From contig JALFRA010000007.1 of NCBI GenBank assembly GCA_022785125.1, forward strand, positions 293,162-357,161: a stretch of 64,000 bases of DNA. The letters run 5' to 3'. The translations under genes were made by a program, and so were the position numbers. The notes under the pieces were generated by a model. It saw only the letters and a list, made by a program, of their open reading frames with translations. It ran no database searches and had not been told where the DNA came from. Shown here one piece after another: positions 42,755-51,751 of this stretch (position 1 is its first letter; every line of letters begins with the position of its first letter). The DNA is from Clostridiales bacterium. GTDB lineage: Bacteria > Bacillota > Clostridia > Oscillospirales > Oscillospiraceae.

Positions 42755-43609
42755 TTACACCTCTTGGGGAGTCTCCAGGGTAAAGTTACCCAGCTTGCCG
42801 CCGCGGTACTCCTCCAGCAGCACCCGGGCCATGCGCTCGGTGTCCACCTCGCCGCCGGAGATCAAAAAGCCCCGCTTGCGGCCGCAGGCCTCCAGCAGCT
42901 CCCAACCGGCTAAACCGGGCTGGGGCTCCACCTTGTAACGGTCGGTGATGGCCTGGGGATACCGCTGTCCCAAAATCTCCATCAGGTGGCAGGCCAGGGT
43001 CTCCCGGTCCATGATCTCGTCCTTCACCGCCCCGGTGAAGGCCAGGTGCATTCCGGTGATCTCATCCTCAAACTTGGGCCACAGGATACCGGGGGTATCC
43101 AGCAGGTCCAGGCCAGAGTCCACGTTGACCCACTGTTTGCCCCGGGTGACGCCGGGCTTGTTGCCCGCCTTGGCAGACTTTCTTTTCGCCACCTGATTGA
43201 TAAAGGTGGACTTGCCCACGTTGGGCACCCCCACCACCATGGCCCGCACCGGCCGGCCCACCAGGCCCTTGGCCTTCCACTGCTCGATCTTGTCCTTCAG
43301 GGCGGACTTGATGGCGGTGGAGAACTGGCTGACCCCCTTGCCGTCCCGGGCGTTGGTCTCCATGACCCACCAGCCCCGCTGGCGGAACCAGTCTCCCCAC
43401 ACCTTGTTCATGGCCGGGTCGGCCTGATCCGCCCGGTTGAGGATGATGAGCCGGGGCTTGTCGCCCACGATCTCATCGATATCCGGGTTGCGGCTGGAAA
43501 TGGGAATGCGGGCGTCGATGATCTCCGCCACCAGGTCCACCAGCTTCAGATCCGCCTGGATCTGCCGCCGGGTCTTTGTCATATGGCCGGGATACCATTG
43601 GATGTTCAT
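42755..43609 (-). CDS. rbgA: Ribosome biogenesis GTPase RbgA/YlqF
   Basis: A 284-residue circularly permuted GTPase. The order of motifs is G4 (LNRAD) first, G1 (GVPNVGKST) in the middle and G3 (LDTPG) after it. The N-terminus IQWYPGHMTKTRRQIQ is diagnostic. It acts in late 50S assembly. The rplS gene lies upstream with its own terminator between. Confidence 0.95.
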   Translation of the reverse strand: MNIQWYPGHMTKTRRQIQADLKLVDLVAEIIDARIPISSRNPDIDEIVGDKPRLIILNRADQADPAMNKVWGDWFRQRGWWVMETNARDGKGVSQFSTAIKSALKDKIEQWKAKGLVGRPVRAMVVGVPNVGKSTFINQVAKRKSAKAGNKPGVTRGKQWVNVDSGLDLLDTPGILWPKFEDEITGMHLAFTGAVKDEIMDRETLACHLMEILGQRYPQAITDRYKVEPQPGLAGWELLEACGRKRGFLISGGEVDTERMARVLLEEYRGGKLGNFTLETPQEV

Positions 43610-43693
43610 GCTCCCGCCTCCTTCGTTCGGTAAGAATCAATTTTATGCTCCATTATACACAAGATGTAGTAGTTTGAAAAGAGCAAACACGCA

Positions 43694-43733
43694 TAAAAAA
43701 AGAGAGGGAGGCAGCAGCCTCTCTCTCTTTTTT
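43694..43733 (-). terminator. Terminator of rplS
   Basis: AAAAAGAGAG...GAGGC faces GCCTC...CTCTCTTTTTT around a short AGCA loop. It is flanked by A and T runs on both sides, so it can end transcription from either strand. Confidence 0.85.
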
Positions 43734-43751
43734 CGGATAAATCCAATGCGA

Positions 43752-44093
43752 TTAGATGCGCTCCTTGACCTTGGCGCTCTTACCCACGCGGTCACGCAGG
43801 TAATACAGCTTGGCGCGGCGCACCTTACCCTTGCGGACGATCTCGATCTTCTCCACAGCGGGAGCGTGGATGGGGAAGACCTTCTCCACACCGACGCCGT
43901 AGGACACGCGGCGAACGGTGATGGTCTCCTCGATGCCGCCGTGCTTCTTGGCGATCACGGTACCCTCGAAGACCTGGATACGCTCACGGTTGCCTTCCTT
44001 GATGTGCACGTGCACACGGACGGTGTCGCCCACATTGGCCACGGGGGGCTCAGCCTTCTGATACTTGGCGCTGAAAGCCTGCATAAGATCCAT
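43752..44093 (-). CDS. rplS: Ribosomal protein L19
   Basis: A 113-residue protein with the L19 core [33 protein letters not shown] and [11 protein letters not shown]. The start [11 protein letters not shown] at 44093 is set by AGGAGG; a longer frame to 44159 lies in the leader. The leader of about 100 bp may carry a regulatory structure as for other L19 genes, but I could not confirm it. Confidence 0.96.
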   Translation of the reverse strand: MDLMQAFSAKYQKAEPPVANVGDTVRVHVHIKEGNRERIQVFEGTVIAKKHGGIEETITVRRVSYGVGVEKVFPIHAPAVEKIEIVRKGKVRRAKLYYLRDRVGKSAKVKERI

Positions 44094-44192
44094 TTGATTT
44101 TCCTCCTGTTGATAGGCGTTCTTACCGGCCATGATCCGCCGTCCTTCTCTGGACAGCAACCGCAGAGGACCGCCCTTTATTGAGTCCGAGAT

Positions 44193-44221
44193 AGTATATC
44201 ATGTCCTATCTCAAATTGCAA
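44193..44221 (-). promoter_or_regulatory. Promoter of rplS
   Basis: On the minus strand TTGCAA (44216-44221) and TATACT (44193-44198) are spaced by 17 bp, about 100 bp before the start codon. Confidence 0.75.
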
Positions 44222-44230
44222 GCAGATTTT

Positions 44231-44812
44231 TCATTTTTTCCTCGTTTTCCGCAGTGGAACAGCGGCCAGCCAAAAGGCAGTCAGCAGCAGAGTCAGATTG
44301 CCCTCCCCCGCCCGCCACAGCAGGAACGCCCCCATGGTCAGGCCCATGGACAGCCCGGCGGAGAGCAGGCCCACCACCGGCCGCGCCCAGTCCTCCCGGC
44401 CCGCCAGGGCCAACAGACAGCCCAGCGCCCGGCCCCCGTCCAGGGGACCCACCGGCAGCAGGTTGAACAGGCCCAGAGCCAGATGGAGGCCGGTAAAGCA
44501 CCACCACGCCTCCCCCAGTCCGGAACAGATCCAGGCACACATCAGGTTGACCGCCGGTCCGGCCAGGGCGGCCGCCAGCTCCCGGGCGGGCCCCAGGGGG
44601 TATCGGGCGGACAGAGCCATCTCCGCCCCCACGCAGGAAATGTTCAGCCGGGCTACCCGTCCCCCCAGCAGCCGGATGGCGGCATAATGACCCAGCTCAT
44701 GGATGGCGCAGGCCGCCAGGGCCTGGGGCACCAGTGTCCCGCTGTCCAGATAGTACAGCAGAGCCCACAGCAGCAGCGCCCCCGCCGTGATCTCCATACG
44801 CCCCCATCTCAT
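44231..44812 (-). CDS. SpoIVFB-like M50 metalloprotease
   Basis: A 193-residue polytopic protein with HELGH (38-42) and, later, NLLPVGPLDGGRAL providing the Asp ligand. It lies directly downstream of an M23-domain membrane protein. This is the same order as spoIVFA-spoIVFB, whose protease activates pro-sigma-K in the mother cell. It is shorter than the Bacillus protein and lacks its CBS domain, so the sporulation role is an inference from size class and neighbour. Confidence 0.8.
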   Translation of the reverse strand: MRWGRMEITAGALLLWALLYYLDSGTLVPQALAACAIHELGHYAAIRLLGGRVARLNISCVGAEMALSARYPLGPARELAAALAGPAVNLMCAWICSGLGEAWWCFTGLHLALGLFNLLPVGPLDGGRALGCLLALAGREDWARPVVGLLSAGLSMGLTMGAFLLWRAGEGNLTLLLTAFWLAAVPLRKTRKK

Positions 44813-45796
44813 TCAGCTGGTCTCAATATAGTAGATGGGATTGATGCGCACCCCGTTGAGCCGCAGCTCCAGGTGCAGGTGGGGGCCGGTGGTATTGCCG
44901 GTATTGCCGGACAGGGCCACCGTATCCCCCGCTTTCACCGTCTGGCCCTGACTGACCAGCAGCTGACTGCAATGGGCGTAAAAACTCTTCACTCCGTTGG
45001 CGTGGCTGATCTGGAGATAGAGGCCGTACTGGTCGGGGTCGTCGCCGATGTAGTCCACCACCCCGTCGGCAAAGGCCTTGACCTGGGTGCCGGTATTCAC
45101 CGCCAGGTCCACCCCGTTATGGAACTTCTCCTCCCCGTCCACCGGGTGCTCCCGCCAGCCGAAGGGTGAGGTGAGCACACCCATCACCGGACTCACCGTC
45201 TGCGCCAGATCCAGCCGGTACTTATCCATGGAGGTATTAGCGGGCAAGGCGGGACCGGCGTAGTCCACGTGCTCCACCGCCGGTTCCGGGGTGGGAGTGG
45301 GCTCCGGTGTGGCTGCCGGCTGAGGCGCCGGGGTAGCTGCCACCGCCGGGGTGGCCTGGGGATCGATCTTCAACCCCAGGGTCCCGGTGCCTGCCTGACG
45401 GCCAAAGCCGCTGAGCCAGGCGGCCTGAGCGGCATAGAGCGCATTCTCCCCCGCCGCTCCGCCGGGCTTGGCCTCCTCCCCGCCCAGCATCTGACTCCAC
45501 GCGTCCCCCAGGGTCTCCAGCACAGGCTCCCCTTTGGAGATGGACTGGCCCAGGTCGGCAAAGACCGCCTGAAAATCCGTGTCCCCCCGCAGCAGGCTCA
45601 GCACCTGCTCCCGCAGGGCGGCGATCCGCTCCGGGAAGACCCCTTTTCCGATAAATACCGCCAAAAACAGTGCCAGACAGACCACCAGCTGAGTGATCCG
45701 CCGCCTCTCCCGTGGGCCCAGCACTGTTTTCCCCTTGTTTCGCCCTGTTTTTCTGCTGGCTACCCTGCTTCGCTGCTCTCTCATGCCGGCCCGCAT
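44813..45796 (-). CDS. M23 peptidase-domain membrane protein (SpoIVFA/SpoIIQ-like)
   Basis: A 327-residue bitopic protein. It has a basic cytoplasmic N-terminus (1-34), a transmembrane helix (about 35-53) and a Pro/Thr/Glu-rich linker (about 145-175). The C-terminal LytM domain keeps all zinc and catalytic residues: His226 and Asp230 (HNGVD), His275 (YAHC), His306 and His308 (HLHLE). It lies 1 bp upstream of the SpoIVFB-like gene. It may anchor or regulate that protease, or cut peptidoglycan during engulfment. Confidence 0.82.
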   Translation of the reverse strand: MRAGMREQRSRVASRKTGRNKGKTVLGPRERRRITQLVVCLALFLAVFIGKGVFPERIAALREQVLSLLRGDTDFQAVFADLGQSISKGEPVLETLGDAWSQMLGGEEAKPGGAAGENALYAAQAAWLSGFGRQAGTGTLGLKIDPQATPAVAATPAPQPAATPEPTPTPEPAVEHVDYAGPALPANTSMDKYRLDLAQTVSPVMGVLTSPFGWREHPVDGEEKFHNGVDLAVNTGTQVKAFADGVVDYIGDDPDQYGLYLQISHANGVKSFYAHCSQLLVSQGQTVKAGDTVALSGNTGNTTGPHLHLELRLNGVRINPIYYIETS

Positions 45797-45860
45797 CCCT
45801 TCTGTATGAGTGTGGGCTATCTATATGCGGCAGAGCGGCGGTTTATGCGGACAACCCGAT

Positions 45861-47132
45861 TTAGGATTTGTCCCCCATGATGGCGTCCCAGTACCGTTTG
45901 GCGGCCTGTTCCACCTTGTTGTCTCCGTACTGATAATAGTGACTGCCCGCCAGGGCGTCGGGCAGGTACTGCTGGCGTACCCAGTGGTTGGGGAAGTCGT
46001 GGGGGTAGAGATATCCCTGGTCCCGCTCCATCCCCGCCGAGTCGGCGTGGACGTTCTGGAGGTGCCGGGGGTAGTCCCCCGTCTTGCCCTTGCGGATGTC
46101 AGCCTGAGCGGCGGCAATGGCCTTGTACACCGAGTTGGACTTGGGGGCGGTGGCCAGCAGGATAGCCGCCTGAGCCAGGGGCAGCCGGGCCTCGGGCAGG
46201 CCCAGCTGGAGGGCGTTGTCCACCAGAGCCTTAACGATGAGGGCCGCCTGGGGATAGGCCATGCCCACGTCCTCGCTGGCCGAGCACAGCAGCCGCCGGA
46301 TGGCAGTGATCAGGTCCCCCGCCTCCAGCAGCCGGGCCAGATAGTGGCAGGCGGCGTCCGGGTCGGAGCCCCGGAGGGACTTCATCAGGGCGGAGGCGAT
46401 GTCGTAGTGGTCGTCCCCCTCCCTGTCGTAACGCATAGCGGAGCGCTGGGCCACTGTCTGGGCATCGGCCAGAGTGACAAGGAGCTTTCCTTGCTCCCGC
46501 TTGGCGGAGTTGAGGAGCAGTTCCACCGCGTTCATGGCCTTGCGCACGTCCCCGCCGCAGGCGGAGGCGATGTGCTCTTTCACGCCCTCCTCGCACACCA
46601 CCTCCCCCTCCAGCCGCTCCCCCATGAGTTTAATGCCCCGCTCCACGGCGGGCAGCACATCGGCGGCGGTGAGAGGCTTGAACTCAAAGACGCTGGAGCG
46701 GCTGAGCACCGCGTTGTAGACATAGAAGTAGGGATTCTCAGTGGTGGAGGCGATGAGGGTGATCTTGCCGTTCTCCATGAACTCCAGCAGGGACTGCTGC
46801 TGCTTCTTGTTAAAGTACTGGATCTCGTCCAGATAGAGCAGCACCCCGTCGGGGGCCAGCATGGTGCCGATCTGAGCCATGATCTCCTTGATGTCGGAGA
46901 TGGAGGCGGTGGTGGCGTTGAGCCGGTGGAGGGGCCGGTTGGTGCGCTTTGCGATGATGTTGGCCACCGTGGTCTTGCCGGTGCCCGATGGGCCGTAAAA
47001 CACCAGATTGGGGATGTTGCCTCCCTCAATGATGCGGCGGAGCAGCCCTCCCTCCCCCAATATGTGGCGCTGACCCACCACCTCGTCCAGAGACTGGGGC
47101 CGGATCTCGTCCGCCAAAGGCCGGTATGACAT
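45861..47132 (-). CDS. rarA: RarA/MgsA-type replication-associated AAA ATPase
   Basis: A 423-residue AAA+ protein of the WHIP/RarA family. Walker A GPSGTGKTT, Walker B LLYLDEIQYF and the C-terminal tetramerisation segment HLQNVHADSAGMERDQGYLY match. It acts at stalled replication forks. Start MSYRPLADEIRP at 47132 follows GGGAGG; an upstream in-frame ATG at 47240 crosses a hairpin and was rejected. Confidence 0.93.
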   Translation of the reverse strand: MSYRPLADEIRPQSLDEVVGQRHILGEGGLLRRIIEGGNIPNLVFYGPSGTGKTTVANIIAKRTNRPLHRLNATTASISDIKEIMAQIGTMLAPDGVLLYLDEIQYFNKKQQQSLLEFMENGKITLIASTTENPYFYVYNAVLSRSSVFEFKPLTAADVLPAVERGIKLMGERLEGEVVCEEGVKEHIASACGGDVRKAMNAVELLLNSAKREQGKLLVTLADAQTVAQRSAMRYDREGDDHYDIASALMKSLRGSDPDAACHYLARLLEAGDLITAIRRLLCSASEDVGMAYPQAALIVKALVDNALQLGLPEARLPLAQAAILLATAPKSNSVYKAIAAAQADIRKGKTGDYPRHLQNVHADSAGMERDQGYLYPHDFPNHWVRQQYLPDALAGSHYYQYGDNKVEQAAKRYWDAIMGDKS

Positions 47133-47155
47133 GGGAACGACCTCCCTTAAAAGCA

Positions 47156-47185
47156 GAATGGAGCGGAATACCTTCCGCTCCATTC
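47156..47185. other. Perfect hairpin in the rarA leader
   Basis: GAATGGAGCGGAA (47156-47168) pairs with TTCCGCTCCATTC (47173-47185) around TACC. It lies 24 bp before the rarA start and 64 bp after the SLH gene stop. It could be the SLH gene terminator without a U-run or a leader structure. Confidence 0.6.
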
Positions 47186-47248
47186 TAACACGTGTTCGAG
47201 TATTCGTAAAGGGAACGGGGCGGGAAAATTCCCGTCCCACGGGACGTT

Positions 47249-48325
47249 TCAGCTCCCGGAACGCGGGGTCACCTGCCTGGTTGTCAGGTCCAGCTGGTAC
47301 TGCACCCCGTCCACTGTGTAAGAAAACGTATCCTGGCTGTCGTTCACCGACCAGTCAGAGCCTATCTTGGCCGCCGACAGCACCTGCACCCGTCCGTCCC
47401 GGTAGATGACCAGCAGTTCCTCGGAAAAATGCATCATGTTCCGGTGGCGGATGGCCAGGACGGTGCCCCAGGGCGTATCCGCCCGGAACTCCGGGATGTT
47501 GGTGCCAGGGTCGCCCTTGTGGAACACCTCCCACAGCTTTTGCTGATAGGCCGCCTCCTCCAGCTTGATCACGTTGCCTTTGGCGGCACTCACCGGGGCA
47601 TCCTCATACAGCCGCAGGAAGGTGACTGCCGCCTGCTCCCGGCTGTAGGTGCCCAGCGGGTCAAAGGTCAGCGCGGAGGCAGAGGTGCTTCCCATGATGC
47701 CCAGTCCCACCACAGAAGCAATGCTGTCTATGGCCCAGGTGGCCATTTCGCTATAGTCGGTATAGCCGCTGTACAGCGCGATCCGGTGGTCCTCCGGGTC
47801 CAGCTTCTGATAGACCCGGGCCAGCAGACAGGCCGCCTCCTGCCGGGTAATGGTACCCTCCGGGTCGTAGAGGGTGCCGTCCCCCTTGCCGTTGACCAGC
47901 CCCATGTGATAGGCGACCTGGATGTAACCTCGCTGCTCTCCCGTGGGCAGATCTGTGAAGCAGGAGCCGCTCTTCTCATCGGAGAACCGCTGCCACCAGG
48001 TCAGCCCGTCGCTGAAGTCCTTCTCCCCCCAGAATTCGCCGTTGCGGTCGGGGCAGCAGGTCATGTAGTCGTTGACCAGCTGCTCATCGGTGCGGCCATA
48101 GGTCACGGCCAGATAGCGGATGACCATCATGGCAAACTCGCCTCGGGTCATAGGCTGCTGCCAATCCCCCTGAAGGGACTGGGGCACCAGACCAACCTCC
48201 ACCGCACGGCTCACCTCCTCTTCCGCCCAGGAAGAGGGGCCGTCCTCCACTGCCAGGGCAGCGGGCAGGCAGCCCAGCAGCAATACCAGGGAAAGGGCCA
48301 GAGATGCGATCCGTTTCATGAGCAT
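47249..48325 (-). CDS. Secreted S-layer-homology protein
   Basis: A 358-residue protein. The signal peptide (1-25, ending near ALAVE) is followed by three SLH-type modules (about 30-245) with EFAMMVIRYLAV, GTLYDPEGTITRQEAACLLA and LGTYSREQAAVTFLRLYED. A C-terminal region of unknown fold (250-358) may be the functional part. SLH domains attach proteins to secondary wall polymers. It is unrelated in its C-terminal part to the large SLH protein of the mobile element. Confidence 0.88.
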   Translation of the reverse strand: MLMKRIASLALSLVLLLGCLPAALAVEDGPSSWAEEEVSRAVEVGLVPQSLQGDWQQPMTRGEFAMMVIRYLAVTYGRTDEQLVNDYMTCCPDRNGEFWGEKDFSDGLTWWQRFSDEKSGSCFTDLPTGEQRGYIQVAYHMGLVNGKGDGTLYDPEGTITRQEAACLLARVYQKLDPEDHRIALYSGYTDYSEMATWAIDSIASVVGLGIMGSTSASALTFDPLGTYSREQAAVTFLRLYEDAPVSAAKGNVIKLEEAAYQQKLWEVFHKGDPGTNIPEFRADTPWGTVLAIRHRNMMHFSEELLVIYRDGRVQVLSAAKIGSDWSVNDSQDTFSYTVDGVQYQLDLTTRQVTPRSGS

Positions 48326-48426
48326 GACCTTCCTTTCTGTTTAGACTTCTCTAATGATATTCTACTACAAAAACCCTTCCGCCGGGGCATTTGTGACATA
48401 ATTTTCATAAAAATTTCAGAAATGAC

Positions 48427-48452
48427 ACAAGGCCGCCCGAAGGCGGCCCTGT
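48427..48452 (-). terminator. Hairpin after glyA
   Basis: ACAAGGCCGCC and GGCGGCCCTGT pair around CGAA, starting 10 bp after the glyA stop. No U-run follows, so it is a weak terminator or a stabilising 3' end. Confidence 0.5.
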
Positions 48453-48461
48453 GAACAGCGT

Positions 48462-49688
48462 TTATTCGTACAGGGGGTACTTGGCGGTGAGCTGAGCCAC
48501 CTGGGCACGCAGGTTCTCCTGGTTGCCCTCGAAGTTGGTGGCGGTCTGCCACATGACCTGGGCAATGACCTTCATATCCTCCTCGTTAAAGCCCCGGCTG
48601 GTGGCGGCGGGAGTACCCACCCGGATACCGGAGGTGACGAAGGGCTTCTCGGGGTCATTGGGGATGGCATTCTTGTTGACGGTGATGTTGACCTCGTCCA
48701 GGCGGTGCTCCATCTCCTTGCCGGTGAGGTGGGCGGGCCGCAGGTCCACCAGCATCAGGTGGTTGTCGGTGCCGCCGCTCACCAGGTCGAAGCCCTCCTT
48801 CAGCAGGGCGTCCGCCAGAGCGGCGGCGTTCTTCACGATCTGCTGCTGGTAGGTCTTGAATTCCGGCTTGAGAGCCTCGCCCAGAGCCACCGCCTTGGCG
48901 GCGATGATGTGCTCCAGAGGGCCGCCCTGGCTGCCGGGGAAAATGGCGGAGTCGATCTTCTTGGCCAGCTCCTCCTTGCAGAGGATCATGCCGCCTCTGG
49001 GACCCCGGAGGGTCTTGTGGGTGGTGGTGGTCACCACATCGGCGTAGGGCACCGGGTTGGGATGGAGCCCGGCAGCCACCAGACCAGCGATGTGGGCCAT
49101 ATCCACGAAGAGGTAGGCTCCCACCTCGTGGGCGATGTCGGCAAAGGTCTTAAAGTCGATGATACGGGGATAGGCAGAGGCGCCGGCCAGGATCATCTTG
49201 GGCTGGTGCTTCTTGGCCAGATCCCGGACCTGGTCATAGTCAATGTATCCCTGCTCATTGACCCCATAGGCCACCATGTGGTAGTTCTTTCCGGAGAAGT
49301 TGACGGGAGAGCCGTGGGTCAGGTGGCCGCCGTTGGCCAGGTCCATGCCCAGCACCGTGTCGCCGTGCTCACACAGAGCCTGATACACGGCAAAGTTGGC
49401 GTTGGCGCCGCAGTGGGGCTGCACGTTGGCGTGGTCGGCTCCAAAGAGCTGGCAGGCCCGCTTGCGGGCGATCTCCTCCACCACGTCCACGCACTGGCAG
49501 CCGCCGTAGTACCGCTTGCCGGGATAGCCCTCAGCGTACTTATTGGTGAGCACCGTGCCCGCCGCGGCCAGCACCGCCTGGCTGACGAAGTTCTCCGAGG
49601 CGATGAGCTCAATGTTGCGCTGCTGCCGGGCGTACTCCGCCTCAACGGCCTTGCCTACCTCCGGGTCCTGGGCGGTAAGAAACTCCAT
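48462..49688 (-). CDS. glyA: Serine hydroxymethyltransferase
   Basis: A 408-residue PLP enzyme that interconverts serine and glycine with tetrahydrofolate. The signatures are [13 protein letters not shown], the PLP lysine segment [14 protein letters not shown] (Lys near 221) and [13 protein letters not shown] use ATG 49688, which has AAGGA 4 nt upstream. An in-frame TTG at 49703 with AAAGGTGG is an alternative that adds five residues. It is divergent from nth. Confidence 0.95.
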   Translation of the reverse strand: MEFLTAQDPEVGKAVEAEYARQQRNIELIASENFVSQAVLAAAGTVLTNKYAEGYPGKRYYGGCQCVDVVEEIARKRACQLFGADHANVQPHCGANANFAVYQALCEHGDTVLGMDLANGGHLTHGSPVNFSGKNYHMVAYGVNEQGYIDYDQVRDLAKKHQPKMILAGASAYPRIIDFKTFADIAHEVGAYLFVDMAHIAGLVAAGLHPNPVPYADVVTTTTHKTLRGPRGGMILCKEELAKKIDSAIFPGSQGGPLEHIIAAKAVALGEALKPEFKTYQQQIVKNAAALADALLKEGFDLVSGGTDNHLMLVDLRPAHLTGKEMEHRLDEVNITVNKNAIPNDPEKPFVTSGIRVGTPAATSRGFNEEDMKVIAQVMWQTATNFEGNQENLRAQVAQLTAKYPLYE

Positions 49689-49742
49689 GATATCCTTGAC
49701 CAATGTCTGTCGCCACCTTTCAAAATTTTAGCGATTTAACTC

Positions 49743-49771
49743 ATTATACCGGATAGTTCTCAAAATTACAA
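49743..49771 (-). promoter_or_regulatory. Promoter of glyA
   Basis: TTGTAA (49766-49771) and a consensus TATAAT (49743-49748) on the minus strand, spacer 17 bp, 55 bp before the start. Confidence 0.75.
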
Positions 49772-49841
49772 TCGTCACCATAGGAAAAACCCTCTCGTTT
49801 TTTGCCCCGTTGTGTGTTATATTGTCTAACGAGGTGATCCT

Positions 49842-50489
49842 ATGAAAGACCATCAGGATGTCATTGCCATCGTGGAGGAGCTCAAGCGCCTCTACCCCGA
49901 CGCCCTGTGTTCCCTGCAATATCCCAAGCCCTATGAGCTGCTCTTTGCCGTGCGTCTGGCCGCCCAGTGCACCGACGAGCGGGTCAACATGGTCACGCCC
50001 GCTCTGTACGAGCGCTTCCCCACCCTGGAGTCTCTGGCGGAGGCTGACGTCAGCGAGGTGGAGACCTACATCCATTCCACCGGCTTCTTCCGGGCCAAGG
50101 CCCGGGACATTGTGGCCGCCGCCCGGATGCTGGTGGATGTGTACGGCGGCGTGGTGCCCGACAACATGGAGGACCTGCTGAAGCTGCCCGGCGTGGGCCG
50201 CAAGACCGCCAACCTGATTCTGGGCGACGTGTACAAGACCCCCGGCGTGGTGGTGGCAGATACCCACTGCATCCGCATTACCGGCCTGCTGGGCCTCACA
50301 GACGGAACCCGCGACCCGGTCAAAACCGAGATGCAGCTGCGGAAGATCCTTCCCCCGGAGGAATCCAGCGACTTCTGCCACCGGATGGTGCTCCACGGCC
50401 GGGCAGTGTGCGTGGCCCGGCGGCCTGACTGCCAGAACTGCACCCTGCGGCCCTGGTGCGACCATTTCCAGAAGAGTACCGGGAACTGA
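49842..50489 (+). CDS. nth: Endonuclease III
   Basis: A 215-residue DNA glycosylase/AP lyase for oxidised pyrimidines. The helix-hairpin-helix LPGVGRKTAN carries the catalytic Lys121, Asp140 completes the active site (VVADTHCIRIT), and the C-terminal 4Fe-4S ligands are Cys190, Cys197, Cys200 and Cys206 in the standard C-X6-C-X2-C-X5-C spacing. The gene is complete and of normal length. Confidence 0.96.
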   Translation: MKDHQDVIAIVEELKRLYPDALCSLQYPKPYELLFAVRLAAQCTDERVNMVTPALYERFPTLESLAEADVSEVETYIHSTGFFRAKARDIVAAARMLVDVYGGVVPDNMEDLLKLPGVGRKTANLILGDVYKTPGVVVADTHCIRITGLLGLTDGTRDPVKTEMQLRKILPPEESSDFCHRMVLHGRAVCVARRPDCQNCTLRPWCDHFQKSTGN

Positions 50490-50525
50490 TTGAACGGGAC
50501 GTCCCGCCAAAACGGACCTCTCCAT

Positions 50526-50556
50526 ATCCGCCCCCCTGCTTTGGAGGGCGGATTTT
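50526..50556 (+). terminator. Terminator of nth
   Basis: ATCCGCCCCCC and GGAGGGCGGAT pair (one mismatch) and are followed by TTTTCC, 37 bp after the nth stop. Confidence 0.7.
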
Positions 50557-50653
50557 CCTTAAATTTTATGCCGTAAAAACGCACTAATATTTAACTAACA
50601 TTTTAAGCGTAAGATATGCTTTGTTTACCACGGATGAAGGGAGGAAAAACAGA

Positions 50654-50830
50654 ATGGAAAAGACCAATCATTTGAGCATTCGGACCGACAAGATCCTCCA
50701 TGACAAGCTCCAGTATGTGGCCGCCTATGAAGGCCGCTCCATGAGCGGTCAGATCCTCTACCTGATCCAAAGCTGCATCCGGGAATTTGAAAAGGAGCAC
50801 GGGCCGATCTCGGCGGAGGCGCCAAAATGA
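50654..50830 (+). CDS. Small Arc-like ribbon-helix-helix protein
   Basis: A 58-residue protein, MEKTNHLSIRTDKILHDKL, with strand HLSIRTD and helices to LYLIQSCIREFEK, fitting an Arc/CopG-like DNA-binding fold. ATG 50654 follows GGGAGG; the frame before it is not coding. It overlaps the comF start by 4 bp (ATGA), so it is cotranslated with comF. The regulatory target is unknown. Confidence 0.75.
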   Translation: MEKTNHLSIRTDKILHDKLQYVAAYEGRSMSGQILYLIQSCIREFEKEHGPISAEAPK

Positions 50831-51483
50831 GCGGGCCGCTGGGCTTCGTGCTGGACCTGCTCTTCCCGCCCAAGTGTGTGTTCTGCGGGAAGGTGCTGGA
50901 CTCCGGCGAAAGCGGCTTCTGCCGGCGCTGCCAGCGGGAACTGCCCTGGCTCACCGACGGCGAAGCGGAACTGACAGGGGAATTTTTCTCCCTGTGCGCC
51001 GCGCCGCTGCGCTATCAGGACAAGGTACGGGATTCCATCCACCGGTACAAGTTTAAAGGACGCCGTGGCTACCATAAAGTATACGGCAAATTGGTGGCCC
51101 AGTGTGTCCACGACCATTTGGACGGACGGTACGATCTTATCACCTGGGTGCCTCTCTCCGACCGGCGAAAGAAGGAGCGGGGCTACGACCAGGCCTTCCT
51201 GCTGGCCAGCGCCGCCGCTTTGGAGCTGGGGGATGTGGCGGTAGAGACCCTGCGGAAGGAGCGGAATACCGATCCCCAGTCCGGTATCACCGAGGATGCC
51301 CAGCGCCGGGCCAACGTATTGGGCGCCTATACCCCGGTGGACCCGGAACTGGTGGTAGGAAAGCGGGTCCTGCTCATAGACGATGTGGTGACCACCGGCT
51401 CCACCCTGTCGGAGTGCGCCCGCACTCTGCGTACCATGGGAGCAGAGGATGTGGTGTGTGCCGCCCTGGCCCGGGCCCGGTAG
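50827..51483 (+). CDS. comF: ComF-family phosphoribosyltransferase-like protein
   Basis: A 218-residue protein with an N-terminal zinc-ribbon (CVFC at 17-20 and CRRC at 32-35) and a C-terminal type I phosphoribosyltransferase fold. Its PRPP loop is LLIDDVVTTGSTL near 180-192. ComF supports DNA uptake in competent bacteria, but many Clostridia keep it without known competence. It is encoded between the small RHH gene and mreB. Confidence 0.9.
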   Translation: MSGPLGFVLDLLFPPKCVFCGKVLDSGESGFCRRCQRELPWLTDGEAELTGEFFSLCAAPLRYQDKVRDSIHRYKFKGRRGYHKVYGKLVAQCVHDHLDGRYDLITWVPLSDRRKKERGYDQAFLLASAAALELGDVAVETLRKERNTDPQSGITEDAQRRANVLGAYTPVDPELVVGKRVLLIDDVVTTGSTLSECARTLRTMGAEDVVCAALARAR

Positions 51484-51500
51484 AGAGTAGGGGGCACACG

Positions 51501-51560
51501 GAGACCCGGCTTTGCCGGCTGCGCCTTTTGGCGCGCAAGTGTTTTGGCCGGGGCCAGATA
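51501..51560. repeat. Cluster of short hairpins between comF and mreB
   Basis: The 268-bp gap contains CCGGC/GCCGG (51506-51518), GCGCC/GGCGC (51521-51534) and TGGCC/GGCCA (about 51544-51556) in a row, then the mreB promoter. They may end the comF transcript or belong to a repeated intergenic element. I saw no gene here. Confidence 0.5.
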
Positions 51561-51615
51561 GGCGCTCTGACCGGCTTCCATACCGGAAAATTCACAAAAT
51601 TAGCGGAAATTCACG

Positions 51616-51644
51616 TTGAAATGGTGGGCACACTTCTGTATAAT
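51616..51644 (+). promoter_or_regulatory. Promoter of mreB
   Basis: TTGAAA (51616-51621), 17-bp spacer, consensus TATAAT (51639-51644), about 108 bp before the start codon. Confidence 0.8.
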
Positions 51645-51751
51645 ATAAAAGATTCAAGCTGGGGCATTTTGTCCGGGCTTGTCTGACTGAGTTGACTTTT
51701 GGGTCAGTCATTACCATTCATCATATAGAGTAAAAACGTCGAGGTGCAGGT

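Noticed and set aside
49701..49841. Glycine or other riboswitch upstream of glyA
   Set aside because: The leader is only about 55 bp from a good promoter, too short for a glycine riboswitch.
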